From assembly GCF_022489035.1 (NCBI RefSeq), contig NZ_JAKVTV010000001.1, positions 1,302,001 to 1,366,000 on the forward strand: a DNA stretch of 64,000 nt. The letters are read 5' to 3'. Positions 32,129 to 40,609 of this stretch are shown one piece after another. Under the pieces are notes generated by a model that worked only from the letters and a program-made list of their open reading frames with translations, was not told the DNA's origin and ran no database searches. The position numbers and the translations under genes were made by a program. The first letter of the stretch is position 1. Every line of letters starts with the position of its first letter. This DNA is from Christiangramia lutea (GTDB lineage Bacteria; Bacteroidota; Bacteroidia; Flavobacteriales; Flavobacteriaceae).

Positions 32129-32575
32129 ATGAGTTATTCAAATCAAATTGCTGAAAAATTAAACGAATTATTACAAAAGAATTATGATGCAGAGAAAGGT
32201 TATAAGCTTGCTGCTGAAAAAGTTAAGAATGAGCGGCTAAAAAGTTTCTTTTCTGAACGAGCATCTGAAAGATATGACTTCGGACATGAATTAAAGTCTG
32301 AAATAAGGAATTTTGGTGAAAATCCCGAAAAAGGTACTAGCCTGGCGGGAGATGCACATAGGTCCTGGATGAATTTAAAAGCTAGTCTTTCAAATGATAA
32401 AGATGAGGCAGTTCTTGAAGAAGCCGTTCGCGGTGAGAAATCTGCAGTTGAAGAATATGAGAACATTTTGAAGGAATCTGAATTGCCTGCCTCTACCGGC
32501 AACATTTTATTGAAACAGAAGAATGCGATCATAGCGTCATTAAACGAAGTAAAAGCACTGGAAAACCAGGCATAA
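32129..32575 (+). CDS. PA2169/DUF2383 family four-helix-bundle protein
   Basis: This 148-residue, all-helical, charged protein includes LNELLQKNYDAEKGYKLAAE, FFSERASERYDFGHEL and SWMNLKASLSNDKDEAVLEEAVRGEKSAVEEYENIL. That is the DUF2383 pattern of ferritin-like bundles, with regularly spaced Glu and His/Tyr that could bind metal. Members are linked to stress or stationary phase in some bacteria, but no function is fixed. It stands alone and is followed by a terminator. Confidence 0.85.
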   Translation: MSYSNQIAEKLNELLQKNYDAEKGYKLAAEKVKNERLKSFFSERASERYDFGHELKSEIRNFGENPEKGTSLAGDAHRSWMNLKASLSNDKDEAVLEEAVRGEKSAVEEYENILKESELPASTGNILLKQKNAIIASLNEVKALENQA

Positions 32576-32697
32576 TTTACTACTATAAAGATCTTTCGGG
32601 AAAATCACCCCAATGACACGATACTGAAGGATTCATATACCCAAAGATGCGAGCAATGTTTGATTGAAGTAGTAGTAGTTTTTAGTGTTCGTATCAG

Positions 32698-32743
32698 GCC
32701 TCACAAATTATCTGATTTTTCAGAATTTTGTGAGGCTTTTTTT
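32698..32743 (+). terminator. intrinsic terminator
   Basis: GCCTCACAAA and TTTGTGAGGC enclose an inner TCTGA/TCAGA stem, then a T7 tail. It separates the DUF2383 gene from dnaE. Confidence 0.88.
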
Positions 32744-32812
32744 ATGGTTAATAATTCCTGAAAACAAAGTTTTATTTCAGGAATAATGTTCCTTATTTTA
32801 GCCCGGATGGTT

Positions 32813-32820
32813 TAATTTTG
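32813..32820 (+). promoter_or_regulatory. -7 box of the dnaE promoter
   Basis: TAATTTTG matches TAnnTTTG 43 bp before the ATG. Confidence 0.5.
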
Positions 32821-32863
32821 CAAACCATATTTTTACTTCATTAAGGCATAAAATCTCTAAGGA

Positions 32864-35800
32864 ATGTACCTCATTTTTGATACTGAAACAACCGGACTTC
32901 CCAAGCGCTGGGACGCTCCTTTAACCGATTCTGATAACTGGCCGCGATGTATACAGATCGCATGGCAGGTGCACGACGAGATGGGGAACCTGGTGGAAAA
33001 TCAGGATTACCTGGTGCAGCCGGAAGGTTTTGATATTCCTTATGATTCTGAACGTATTCATGGTATTTCTACAGACCTTGCCAAGGAGCAGGGAATTCCT
33101 CTTGATGAGGTTTTGGAAAAGTTCAATGCGGCTTTGCAAAAATCGAAGTTCGTCGTAGGTCAGAATGTAGGTTTTGACCTTAATATTATGGGCGCAGAAT
33201 TCATCAGGAGGGATTTTGATAATTCCTTGCAGGAAATGCCGGTTCTTGACACCTGTACAGAAAAGACTGCTGAGTTGTGTAAGATCCCCGGAGGTCGTGG
33301 AGGTAAATTCAAATTACCAACCTTAACCGAATTACACGAATTCCTATTCGACGAAGCCTTTGCAGAGGCTCACAATGCTACTGCCGACGTAGAAGCGACT
33401 ACCCGTTGTTTTCTTGAACTTGTTAGGCAGAGAATCTACACTGTAGAAGAGCTGGATGTGCCTTCAGATTATTTTGAGAATTTCTCTGAGCAGAATCCAA
33501 ATAGGATTGAACTTATCGGGTTGAAGCATATTAACCTTAAAAAAGCTTCAGATAAGATCAGGAAAAGGCTGGAAAAACAACAGCCTTCAGATGATATCTC
33601 AAAGGAAGAAATCCAGGAGAATCTGGAAAAACTGGATGAGGTTCCTTTTGCACACTTGCATAACCATTCACAGTTTTCAGTATTACAGTCTACTATAAGT
33701 ATCCCAGATCTTGTTGCCGCGGCAGCAGAAGAAGATATGAATGCCGTTGCGCTAACCGATCATGCCAACATGATGGGGGCCTTTCATTTTGTAAAGGAAA
33801 TTGGAACCTATAATAAGAGTATAAAAGAACATAATGCGACCGCGGAAGAAAATGGTGAGGACCTGAAAAAGCCATTAAAGGCCATCGTAGGTTGTGAATT
33901 CTTCGTGTGTGAAAATCATACTGACAAAAGCCGGAAGGATAATGGTTACCAGGTGGTGATGTTAGCCAAGAATAAAAATGGTTACCATAACCTGGCGAAA
34001 ATGTCTTCCCTGGCCTATACAGATGGATTCTATTATGTGCCGCGTATAGATAAGGAAGTCATAAAAAAATATAAAGAGGATGTGATCGTCCTCACTGGGA
34101 ATCTCTATGGAGAAGTTCCAAGTAAGATCCTGAATGTTGGAGAAAAGCAGGCGGAAGAAGCATTGTTTTGGTGGAAAGCAGAATTTGGAGAGGATCTTTA
34201 CATAGAAATTATGCGTCACAACCAGGAAGATGAAAACAGGGTAAACCCTATCCTGGAAGAGTTCTCTAAAAAGCATGATATAAAAATAGTTGCGACCAAT
34301 AATACTTATTACTGGAAACAGGAAGATGCCAATGCCCACGATATTTTACTTTGTGTGAAAGATGGGGAGAAGCAGGCGACGCCAATAGGTCGTGGTCGTG
34401 GTTACAGGTACGGACTGCCGAATGAAGAATATTACTTCAAATCTGGTAGCGAGATGAAGAAACTTTTCAAGGATCTGCCTGATGCGATTTCGAATATCCA
34501 GGAGATCGTTGATAAAATTGAGCCTTTTGAGCTTGCCAGGGATGTATTACTTCCAGCTTTTGAGATCCCGGAAGAATTTCAGAGTGAAGAAGATCTGGTT
34601 GACGGCGGAAAAAGAGGGGAAAATGCTTTTTTAAAACATATCACTTTTGAAGGTGCAAAAAAGCGTTATCCTGAAATCACCCCGGAAATAGAAGAACGTC
34701 TAAACTTCGAATTATCAGTAATTGAAAATACCGGTTATCCCGGTTACTTCCTTATTGTGGAAGATTTTATCCGGGCTGCACGGGAAATGGGCGTTTCGGT
34801 AGGGCCGGGACGTGGTTCTGCTGCAGGATCTGTGGTAGCCTACTGTCTCTGGATCACCAATATCGATCCTATGAAGTATGATCTGCTTTTTGAGCGTTTC
34901 CTGAATCCGGACCGTGTGAGTATGCCCGATATTGATATTGATTTTGATGATGAAGGTCGAAGCCGGGTTATGGATTACGTGATCAAGAAATACGGTGCTA
35001 ATCAGGTAGCTCAGATCATCACTTATGGTACCATGGCCGCGAAATCTTCTATTCGCGATACGGCCAGGGTACTAGACCTTCCTTTAATGGAAGCTGATAG
35101 AATAGCGAAACTTATCCCGAACACAAAACTCGGAAAACTTTTCGCGATGGACGATAAGACGATCAAGTCTAAGTTCCGTGGAGATGAAGTGGAAAAGATC
35201 AATGAGCTTTTCAATATTTCAGAAGGAGATGATCTGGAAGCGGAAACCATTAACCAGGCTCGAGTTCTGGAAGGTTCCGTTCGAAATACGGGAATACATG
35301 CCTGTGGGGTGATCATTACCCCGGGTGATATTACTAATTATGTACCGGTTTCGGTTGCTAAGGATTCCGACCTTTATGTCACCCAGTTCGATAACTCGGT
35401 AGTGGAAAGCGCCGGTCTATTAAAAATGGATTTCCTGGGTCTTAAAACGCTAACCTTAATTAAGGATACCGTAAAGATCGTAAAGGGTAGACATAATATT
35501 GATCTTGATCCGGATAGTTTCCCGCTTGATGATGAGGAAACCTACAAATTATTCCAGAGAGGTGAGACCATTGGGATATTCCAGTATGAATCTCCAGGAA
35601 TGCAAAAGCACATGCAGTCTTTAAAACCAACGGTTTTTGATGACCTCATTGCCATGAATGCTCTTTACCGTCCTGGACCAATGGAATATATACCAAGTTT
35701 CATTGCCCGGAAGCACGGCGAGGAAGAGATCGCTTATGACCTTCCGGAAATGGAAGAATATCTTGAAGAAACCTACGGGATTACGGTCTACCAGGAGCAG

Positions 35801-37249
35801 GTGATGCTTCTGTCGCAGAAGCTTGCCGGATTTACCAAGGGTGAAGCCGATATGCTTCGTAAAGCCATGGGTAAAAAGATCGCTGCGCTTCTTGCAGAAT
35901 TGAAACCGAAATTTATTGGCGGGGGAGAGGAAAAAGGACATCCTACTGAAGTTTTAGAGAAGATCTGGAAAGACTGGGAGGCTTTTGCTTCTTATGCCTT
36001 TAATAAATCTCACTCCACCTGTTATGCCTGGATTGCCTACCAGACAGCTTACTTAAAAGCACATTATCCTGCGGAATACATGGCGGCGGTGCTTTCGAAT
36101 AACATGAACGACATCAAGCAGGTTACTTTCTTCATGGAAGAATGTAAACGTATGAAGCTTAACGTTCTTGGGCCTGATGTGAATGAATCTTACTATAAAT
36201 TCTCGGTAAATAAAGACAACGCAGTTCGGTTTGGAATGGGAGCGATCAAGGGAGTTGGAGCCGGAGCTGTGGCTACGATCGTAGAGAATAGAAAAACAAA
36301 AGAAGGTCCGTATCGTTCTATTTTCGATATGGCCAAAAGAATAGACCTTAGGGCCGCCAACAAAAAAGCCTTTGAAAATCTTGCATTAGCCGGAGGGTTT
36401 GATGGGTTTGGAAATACACATAGAGCTCAATACTTCCATGATGATGGAAGCGGAATGAGCTTTCTGGAAAAGGTGGTTAAATACGCTCAGAAGTTTCAGG
36501 AGAATCAGAATTCATCACAGGTGAGCCTTTTCGGTGAATCCAGTGATGTTCAGATCCCGGAGCCTGAAGTTCCTCCTTGTGATGAATGGGGGACCATGGA
36601 GAAATTACGCCGCGAAAAAGAAGTAGTAGGAATCTATATTTCTGGTCACCCGCTTGATGATTTCAAAATAGAGATGAATTATTTCTGTAACGGCAAACTT
36701 TCAGATTTTAGAGACCTGGAAACAATTGTGAATCGAGAGCTAACCGTTGGATGCGTAGTTGTGGATGTGCAACACAGGGTTTCTAAAAATGGAAAAGGCT
36801 GGGCCATCTTTACCGTGGAAGATTACGATGAATCTTATGAATTCAAGATCTTCGGGGAAGAGTATTTGAAGATGAAACATTTCTTTGTTCCGAATAACTT
36901 TATTCATATGAAAGCCTTTGTAAAGGAAGGCTGGACTAATAAGGATACCGGGAAGAAAGGTGAGCCACGAATACAGTTCAGGGATATGAACCTGTTGCAT
37001 GATATAATGGATAAGAATGCTAAAAAGCTGACTATCCAGATGAATATTGATGATCTTAAGAATGAGAAAATAGAGTGGTTGAAAGACACATTTTTATCGC
37101 ATAAAGGCGATTGTCATCTGAATTTCGTGGTGTATGAAATGAAGGAGCAGGTAAAACTGAGAATGCCTAGCAGAAAGCATAAGATCAAGATCTCCCAGGA
37201 ACTTATTGAAATGCTGGAGAAGGAACAATTTATGTATAAGTTGAACTAG
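32864..37249 (+). CDS. dnaE: DNA polymerase III alpha subunit fused to an N-terminal 3'-5' exonuclease
   Basis: This 1461-residue protein starts with a DnaQ-like exonuclease (1-200) holding the DEDDh residues: FDTETTG, NVGFDLNIM and HNATADVEAT. The DnaE body follows with the PHP domain (HNHSQFSVLQ, LTDHANM), the palm with PGRGSAAGSVVAYCLW and the catalytic aspartates in MPDIDIDFDDEGR near 690, and NKSHSTCYAWIAYQTAYLKA. HhH and an OB domain near 1290-1370 come last. It replicates the chromosome, and the attached exonuclease can proofread in place of, or alongside, a separate epsilon subunit. Length exceeds the 1160 residues of E. coli DnaE by the exonuclease. All key residues are present. Confidence 0.96.
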   Translation: MYLIFDTETTGLPKRWDAPLTDSDNWPRCIQIAWQVHDEMGNLVENQDYLVQPEGFDIPYDSERIHGISTDLAKEQGIPLDEVLEKFNAALQKSKFVVGQNVGFDLNIMGAEFIRRDFDNSLQEMPVLDTCTEKTAELCKIPGGRGGKFKLPTLTELHEFLFDEAFAEAHNATADVEATTRCFLELVRQRIYTVEELDVPSDYFENFSEQNPNRIELIGLKHINLKKASDKIRKRLEKQQPSDDISKEEIQENLEKLDEVPFAHLHNHSQFSVLQSTISIPDLVAAAAEEDMNAVALTDHANMMGAFHFVKEIGTYNKSIKEHNATAEENGEDLKKPLKAIVGCEFFVCENHTDKSRKDNGYQVVMLAKNKNGYHNLAKMSSLAYTDGFYYVPRIDKEVIKKYKEDVIVLTGNLYGEVPSKILNVGEKQAEEALFWWKAEFGEDLYIEIMRHNQEDENRVNPILEEFSKKHDIKIVATNNTYYWKQEDANAHDILLCVKDGEKQATPIGRGRGYRYGLPNEEYYFKSGSEMKKLFKDLPDAISNIQEIVDKIEPFELARDVLLPAFEIPEEFQSEEDLVDGGKRGENAFLKHITFEGAKKRYPEITPEIEERLNFELSVIENTGYPGYFLIVEDFIRAAREMGVSVGPGRGSAAGSVVAYCLWITNIDPMKYDLLFERFLNPDRVSMPDIDIDFDDEGRSRVMDYVIKKYGANQVAQIITYGTMAAKSSIRDTARVLDLPLMEADRIAKLIPNTKLGKLFAMDDKTIKSKFRGDEVEKINELFNISEGDDLEAETINQARVLEGSVRNTGIHACGVIITPGDITNYVPVSVAKDSDLYVTQFDNSVVESAGLLKMDFLGLKTLTLIKDTVKIVKGRHNIDLDPDSFPLDDEETYKLFQRGETIGIFQYESPGMQKHMQSLKPTVFDDLIAMNALYRPGPMEYIPSFIARKHGEEEIAYDLPEMEEYLEETYGITVYQEQVMLLSQKLAGFTKGEADMLRKAMGKKIAALLAELKPKFIGGGEEKGHPTEVLEKIWKDWEAFASYAFNKSHSTCYAWIAYQTAYLKAHYPAEYMAAVLSNNMNDIKQVTFFMEECKRMKLNVLGPDVNESYYKFSVNKDNAVRFGMGAIKGVGAGAVATIVENRKTKEGPYRSIFDMAKRIDLRAANKKAFENLALAGGFDGFGNTHRAQYFHDDGSGMSFLEKVVKYAQKFQENQNSSQVSLFGESSDVQIPEPEVPPCDEWGTMEKLRREKEVVGIYISGHPLDDFKIEMNYFCNGKLSDFRDLETIVNRELTVGCVVVDVQHRVSKNGKGWAIFTVEDYDESYEFKIFGEEYLKMKHFFVPNNFIHMKAFVKEGWTNKDTGKKGEPRIQFRDMNLLHDIMDKNAKKLTIQMNIDDLKNEKIEWLKDTFLSHKGDCHLNFVVYEMKEQVKLRMPSRKHKIKISQELIEMLEKEQFMYKLN

Positions 37250-37260
37250 CTCTAATTCCT

Positions 37261-37320
37261 TATCCTGAACTAGTTTCAGGATCTTTTTTCTTGAGAAGCT
37301 GAAACAAGTTCAGCTTGACG
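37261..37320 (+). repeat. double-hairpin repeat, type A, copy 9
   Basis: ATCCTGAACTAGTTTCAGGAT (first hairpin) and AAGCTGAAACAAGTTCAGCTT (second) lie directly after dnaE, ending TGACG. Both stems are perfect with bases unlike those of other copies, so pairing is preserved. Confidence 0.8.
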
Positions 37321-37346
37321 GAATCTCCAATGAAAAGGAAATGATC

Positions 37347-37420
37347 TGGGCCAGGGATAGAGGCGAGCTACCATGTAGCGCCGAAAGCCCGACCACTCGC
37401 GTAAGCGAGGGGAGGCCCCC
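37347..37420 (+). ncRNA. candidate structured RNA (three-way junction), upstream of trxA
   Basis: GGGCC (37348-37352) pairs with GGCCC (37414-37418) to close a multiloop. Inside are GCTAC-CAT-GTAGC within GGCGA...GCC (37362-37382) and CTCGC-GTAA-GCGAG (37396-37409) with a GNRA tetraloop. The linker GCCGAAAGCCCGACCA is strikingly G/C-rich against an AT-rich background. No gene overlaps. I believe similar sequences recur in Flavobacteria, but could not assign a family. It may be an RNA motif or another repeat. Confidence 0.5.
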
Positions 37421-37535
37421 AAATAAGACGAACCAATATGCTCATAGTCAAATGTAATATTGGTGTTGTAAGGAATATTTATTTTATTGACTACTTTTAC
37501 GAATCAAATTAAAAACAATAAAAAAATAACATATT

Positions 37536-37853
37536 ATGGCTGTTGAAATAACTGACGCGAATTTTGAAGAACAGGTACTTAAAAGTGATAAGCCTGTAAT
37601 GGTAGATTTTTGGGCTGCATGGTGCGGACCTTGTAGAATGGTTGGACCAATCATCGATGAAATTAGTACTGAATATGACGGGAAAGCCGTTGTTGGTAAG
37701 CTTGATGTTGATGCGAACCAGGAATTTGCTGCTAAATATGGAGTAAGAAACATTCCTACCGTTCTTGTTTTTCAAAATGGAGAAGTTGTAGGACGTCAGG
37801 TTGGAGTAGCTCCAAAACAAACTTATGCTGATGCAATAGACCAGTTATTGTAA
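37536..37853 (+). CDS. trxA: thioredoxin
   Basis: The 105-residue product has the active site FWAAWCGPCRMVGP near residues 27-40, the cis-Pro region VRNIPTVLVFQNGEVV and the usual fold length. It reduces protein disulfides in the cytosol with electrons from thioredoxin reductase. It is monocistronic, flanked by the structured element and a terminator. Confidence 0.97.
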   Translation: MAVEITDANFEEQVLKSDKPVMVDFWAAWCGPCRMVGPIIDEISTEYDGKAVVGKLDVDANQEFAAKYGVRNIPTVLVFQNGEVVGRQVGVAPKQTYADAIDQLL

Positions 37854-37879
37854 TAATAACTGAAATCATATAAAAATTG

Positions 37880-37907
37880 AGCCTCGCTATTTGCGGGGCT
37901 TTTTTTA
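37880..37907 (+). terminator. intrinsic terminator of trxA
   Basis: AGCCTCGC and GCGGGGCT pair around TATTT, with TTTTTTT after. Confidence 0.88.
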
Positions 37908-37938
37908 TTCATAAACTTGAATTACTTTAAGGCATCTT

Positions 37939-38868
37939 ATGAATATTGAAAAAGAACTTCACGAAACCGGCGGGTTTTTAAACCTTGACCTCCTCGCTAA
38001 ACAGGTGGTGGAAGGTTATATTTCTGGAATACACAGGAGTCCGTTTCACGGCTTTTCAGCTGAATTTGCTGAACATAAGATCTATAATACCGGCGAGAGT
38101 ACCCGGCATATAGACTGGAAGCTTTTTGCCAAGACCGATAAGCTCTATACCAGGCGGTATGAGGAGGAAACCAATTTAAGGTGTCACTTAATATTAGATA
38201 ATTCCGCCTCGATGCATTATCCGGCATTAAAAGTCCAAAATATCACTTCTTTAAATAAGATTGGATTTTCGGTTCTGGCATCGGCCTGTTTAATGCAGAT
38301 CTTAAAACGACAAAGGGACGCTGTAGGTGTTAGTATCTATAGTGATGAATTCGAGTTCTACGCGCCGGAGAAATCCAGTGAGCGGCATCACCATATGTTG
38401 TTGAACAAGTTGAATGAGATCTTAAGATCATCTGTTAAAAAAAAGAGCACTGATACCTACACTTTTTTACATCAGATCGCAGAGAAATTAAAGCGCAGGT
38501 CACTTATCTTCCTCTTTACCGATATGTTTCAGGCAGATGCCGATGAAGAACGCTTATTTGAAGCTTTGAGGCATCTAAAATATAACCGGCATGAAGTGAT
38601 CCTTTTTCATGTGATGGATGAAAAAAAGGAATTGGAATTTAGTTTTGAGAATACCCCCAGGAGATTTACTGATGTGGAAACGGGAGCTGAGGTAGACCTT
38701 TATTCAGATAATATCAGGGAAAACTATAAAAAAGCGGTAGAAAAATACCTGGCAGATCTGAAAATGCAATGTGCGAAGTATCGAATTAAGTATGTGGAGG
38801 CAGACATCAATAAAAATTTCGACAATATTATGACGGCATATTTACTTGAAAAACAAAAGTTTGGATAA
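37939..38868 (+). CDS. DUF58 family protein
   Basis: The 309-residue product has VEGYISGIHRSPFHGFSAEFAEHKIYNTGESTRHIDWKLFAKTDKLYTRRYEEE, the core DUF58 block with its conserved DWK. A von Willebrand A-like part follows (LILDNSASMHYP, LIFLFTDMFQ). DUF58 proteins often sit beside MoxR ATPases and are linked to metal insertion or envelope functions; no MoxR gene is next to this one. No signal peptide or membrane helix is present. It ends just before tRNA-Asp. Confidence 0.9.
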   Translation: MNIEKELHETGGFLNLDLLAKQVVEGYISGIHRSPFHGFSAEFAEHKIYNTGESTRHIDWKLFAKTDKLYTRRYEEETNLRCHLILDNSASMHYPALKVQNITSLNKIGFSVLASACLMQILKRQRDAVGVSIYSDEFEFYAPEKSSERHHHMLLNKLNEILRSSVKKKSTDTYTFLHQIAEKLKRRSLIFLFTDMFQADADEERLFEALRHLKYNRHEVILFHVMDEKKELEFSFENTPRRFTDVETGAEVDLYSDNIRENYKKAVEKYLADLKMQCAKYRIKYVEADINKNFDNIMTAYLLEKQKFG

Positions 38869-38905
38869 GGCATGAAAAATTAGTTTGAAAAATTTTAAAA
38901 AAAGG

Positions 38906-38936
38906 TTTGGTGAATCTAAAAAGGGGCGTATATTTG
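38906..38936 (+). promoter_or_regulatory. promoter of tRNA-Asp (near-perfect Bacteroidota consensus)
   Basis: TTTG at 38906-38909 and TATATTTG at 38929-38936 are separated by 19 bp, the consensus TTTG-N19-TAnnTTTG. Transcription should start near 38943, a few bases before the tRNA. Confidence 0.82.
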
Positions 38937-38954
38937 CCCTCGCAATAACGCAAC

Positions 38955-39028
38955 GGTCTGGTAGTTCAGTTGGTTAGAATACCTGCCTGTCACGCAGGGG
39001 GTCGCGAGTTCGAGTCTCGTCCAGACCG
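38955..39028 (+). tRNA. tRNA-Asp (anticodon GTC)
   Basis: The 74-nt cloverleaf begins GGTCTGG and ends CCAGACC plus discriminator G. The anticodon stem is CCTGC/GCAGG with anticodon GTC at 38989-38991, and the T loop reads GTTCGAGTC. CCA is not encoded (the next bases are CAAAATT), as is normal in this group. Confidence 0.96.
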
Positions 39029-39037
39029 CAAAATTGC

Positions 39038-39070
39038 AAAAAAGCCTCTCTTATTAGGGGGGCTTTTTTT
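39038..39070 (+). terminator. intrinsic terminator after tRNA-Asp
   Basis: AAAAAAGCCTCTC and GGGGGGCTTTTTTT pair (with G-T pairs) around TTATTA. Confidence 0.82.
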
Positions 39071-39455
39071 GGCACTAATGATTAGTTGTGTTGTTTATCC
39101 CAGGAGACTGGGATGTGTAGTTAACCGAGTTATAATCCTATGTTGTGAGGATTTGGTTAACCAATGAAAAGCTTTTTTCCATTTGATGGAAGAAGGCTTT
39201 TTTGTTTTTATAGGCTAGACGTTAATTTCTCGCTTTCGTCAAATTGTCAAGTTTTTTCTTAAAAAAGGGATTTTTAAAGGGACCTATCTACAAATAAAAA
39301 GTTGCCTCTTTTTCTTACTTTCCTTCTAGAAATATTTTAATTACCTAAATTAAGGCAAAGTTGAATTTAGAAAACTAGCAGTAAAACATTTTTTCTAATT
39401 CACAGCCTTTCTCAGGGAATAGTCAATATGTTACGTTACTGAATACTTTAGAAAT
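39071..39455. other. gene-free AT-rich start of an island, with a terminator
   Basis: No gene is supported between the tRNA terminator and the first unknown gene. The stretch holds a second terminator-like hairpin (39167-39203). After it the sequence is poor in G and C and carries no recognised signal. A stop codon at 39420 in the frame of the next gene limits how far it could extend upstream. Confidence 0.6.
39167..39203 (+). terminator. terminator-like hairpin, left member of a twin pair
   Basis: AAAAGCTTTTTTCCA and TGGAAGAAGGCTTTTTT pair around TTTGA. A very similar hairpin lies at 40356. Confidence 0.75.
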
Positions 39456-39731
39456 TTGGAGCTTTATACGAGGGCAGTGGATATAGCCAGAATAGATGAT
39501 TTCTTAATGTATATTGGAAGGTATACAACAGGTGAGGAATGTCAAGAGAAAACTTATTACGATATTGCTTATGCTACCTGGTCTAATTTATTGGAGGAAG
39601 TTCATGAATGGATTATAAGTAAGGGAGGAGAAGCAAGGATCATATCCAAATTAGCAGTACCGATAGAAAAATCGAAATTAAAGGAAGCTATAGAAAGTAA
39701 TGAAAGTATTGATATGATTCTTTGTAATTGA
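39456..39731 (+). CDS. small protein of unknown function (start uncertain)
   Basis: This 91-residue protein begins at TTG (MELYTRAVDIARIDDFLMYI) with no ATG before Met18. Features are helical: LLEEVHEWIISKGGEARI and VPIEKSKLKEAIESNES. I find no known family. The frame is closed by a stop at 39420-39422, so it could be a truncated remnant of a longer gene. Base use is AT-richer than the core genes around it, and it is bounded by two similar terminator hairpins together with the next gene. It may be accessory. Confidence 0.45.
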   Translation: MELYTRAVDIARIDDFLMYIGRYTTGEECQEKTYYDIAYATWSNLLEEVHEWIISKGGEARIISKLAVPIEKSKLKEAIESNESIDMILCN

Positions 39732-39744
39732 GAACTCTAACTAT

Positions 39745-40290
39745 ATGATTTATTTAAAACTATTTTTTACCTCAATTTGTTTTACAATTGTATATTTCAT
39801 GCGTCTACCGTTAATTTATTACCCACTAATTTTTGGGGTAGTTCTTAGCTTATTAAACATTAAAGAACACCGATTTAATCCAATTTTTGTTCTAATACTA
39901 GCAATTGCTGGGAGTTATCTAAGTTATTTTGGAGGTTTGTATATGATGGATCCCGTTTATAACTTTCTTAGAATTTTTGGCTTAAATTCAGCTGATTTTT
40001 TAGCTCTTCAATCAGGTATTAATATAATTCCGCCGATTATTTTATTTATATCCTATTCTTATATTTTTAAGGTAGATAGAGATAAAACCACAATTTTGAT
40101 TTTTCTATTCTCCATTATTCTTTTGATTATCTTAAATAATTTATTTGATGGCAGTTCTAGTAATCCACCGAGAAAACCAAAACCTTATCTTCCCTTCCTT
40201 ATCTGGCCGGTTATAGTTAGTATTGGTTTCCAAGTAGCTCTTTATTGGAAGAAACTTACTAGAGATTTACACCAGATTAGTATATTTTAA
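39745..40290 (+). CDS. integral membrane protein of unknown function
   Basis: This 181-residue protein has about five hydrophobic segments (residues 2-18, 26-42, 47-66, 90-110, 116-134) and one more near 149-166. Charged loops lie between them, and there is a cytoplasmic-type GSSSNPPRKPKPY turn. No motif was recognised. It starts 13 bp after the small unknown gene and is likely co-transcribed. Strong AT bias and isolation beside a tRNA suggest horizontal origin. Confidence 0.6.
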   Translation: MIYLKLFFTSICFTIVYFMRLPLIYYPLIFGVVLSLLNIKEHRFNPIFVLILAIAGSYLSYFGGLYMMDPVYNFLRIFGLNSADFLALQSGINIIPPIILFISYSYIFKVDRDKTTILIFLFSIILLIILNNLFDGSSSNPPRKPKPYLPFLIWPVIVSIGFQVALYWKKLTRDLHQISIF

Positions 40291-40609
40291 AAATGATAAA
40301 AGTGAATTTTCATCAAAAATTGCATTTTGTAGGTATATCCTAAAAGCGTCATTTGAAAAGGCCTTTTTCCATCGAGATGGAAGAAGGCTTTTTTTTAGAG
40401 TTAAGGGTTGATTCTCTTCTATTTCCGATAGCACTTCATCTTTAAATTATCTAAGATTTCGAGGGTGTACTTAATAGTTCCAATTTTCAATTTAAATTGT
40501 TGTAGTTGGTCAGTTGAAATGAGTCAAACAACTATAAATCAATTAAATAGGGGTGTAAATCCAAAAAAATTCTTAATATAATCTAATCTTTAACTAAATA
40601 GATTCGATT
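40291..40609. other. 319-bp intergenic stretch with the second twin terminator
   Basis: It holds the terminator-like hairpin at 40356-40395. The rest is AT-rich upstream sequence for the secreted-protein gene at 40610, with no recognised element and no gene. Confidence 0.55.
40356..40395 (+). terminator. terminator-like hairpin, right member of the twin pair
   Basis: AAAAGGCCTTTTTCCATC and GATGGAAGAAGGCTTTTTTTT pair. Its right arm (GATGGAAGAAGGCTTTTTT) is the same as the right arm of the 39167 hairpin. Confidence 0.82.

Noticed and set aside
33693-37089. Several antisense open frames within dnaE
   Set aside because: They lie opposite strongly conserved DnaE motifs and have no support of their own.
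38970-39167. Open frame across tRNA-Asp
   Set aside because: It covers the tRNA and its terminator; no sign of translation.
38955-40400. tRNA-Asp as the attachment site of an integrative element
   Set aside because: No second copy of the tRNA 3' end was seen in the window and no integrase gene lies nearby.
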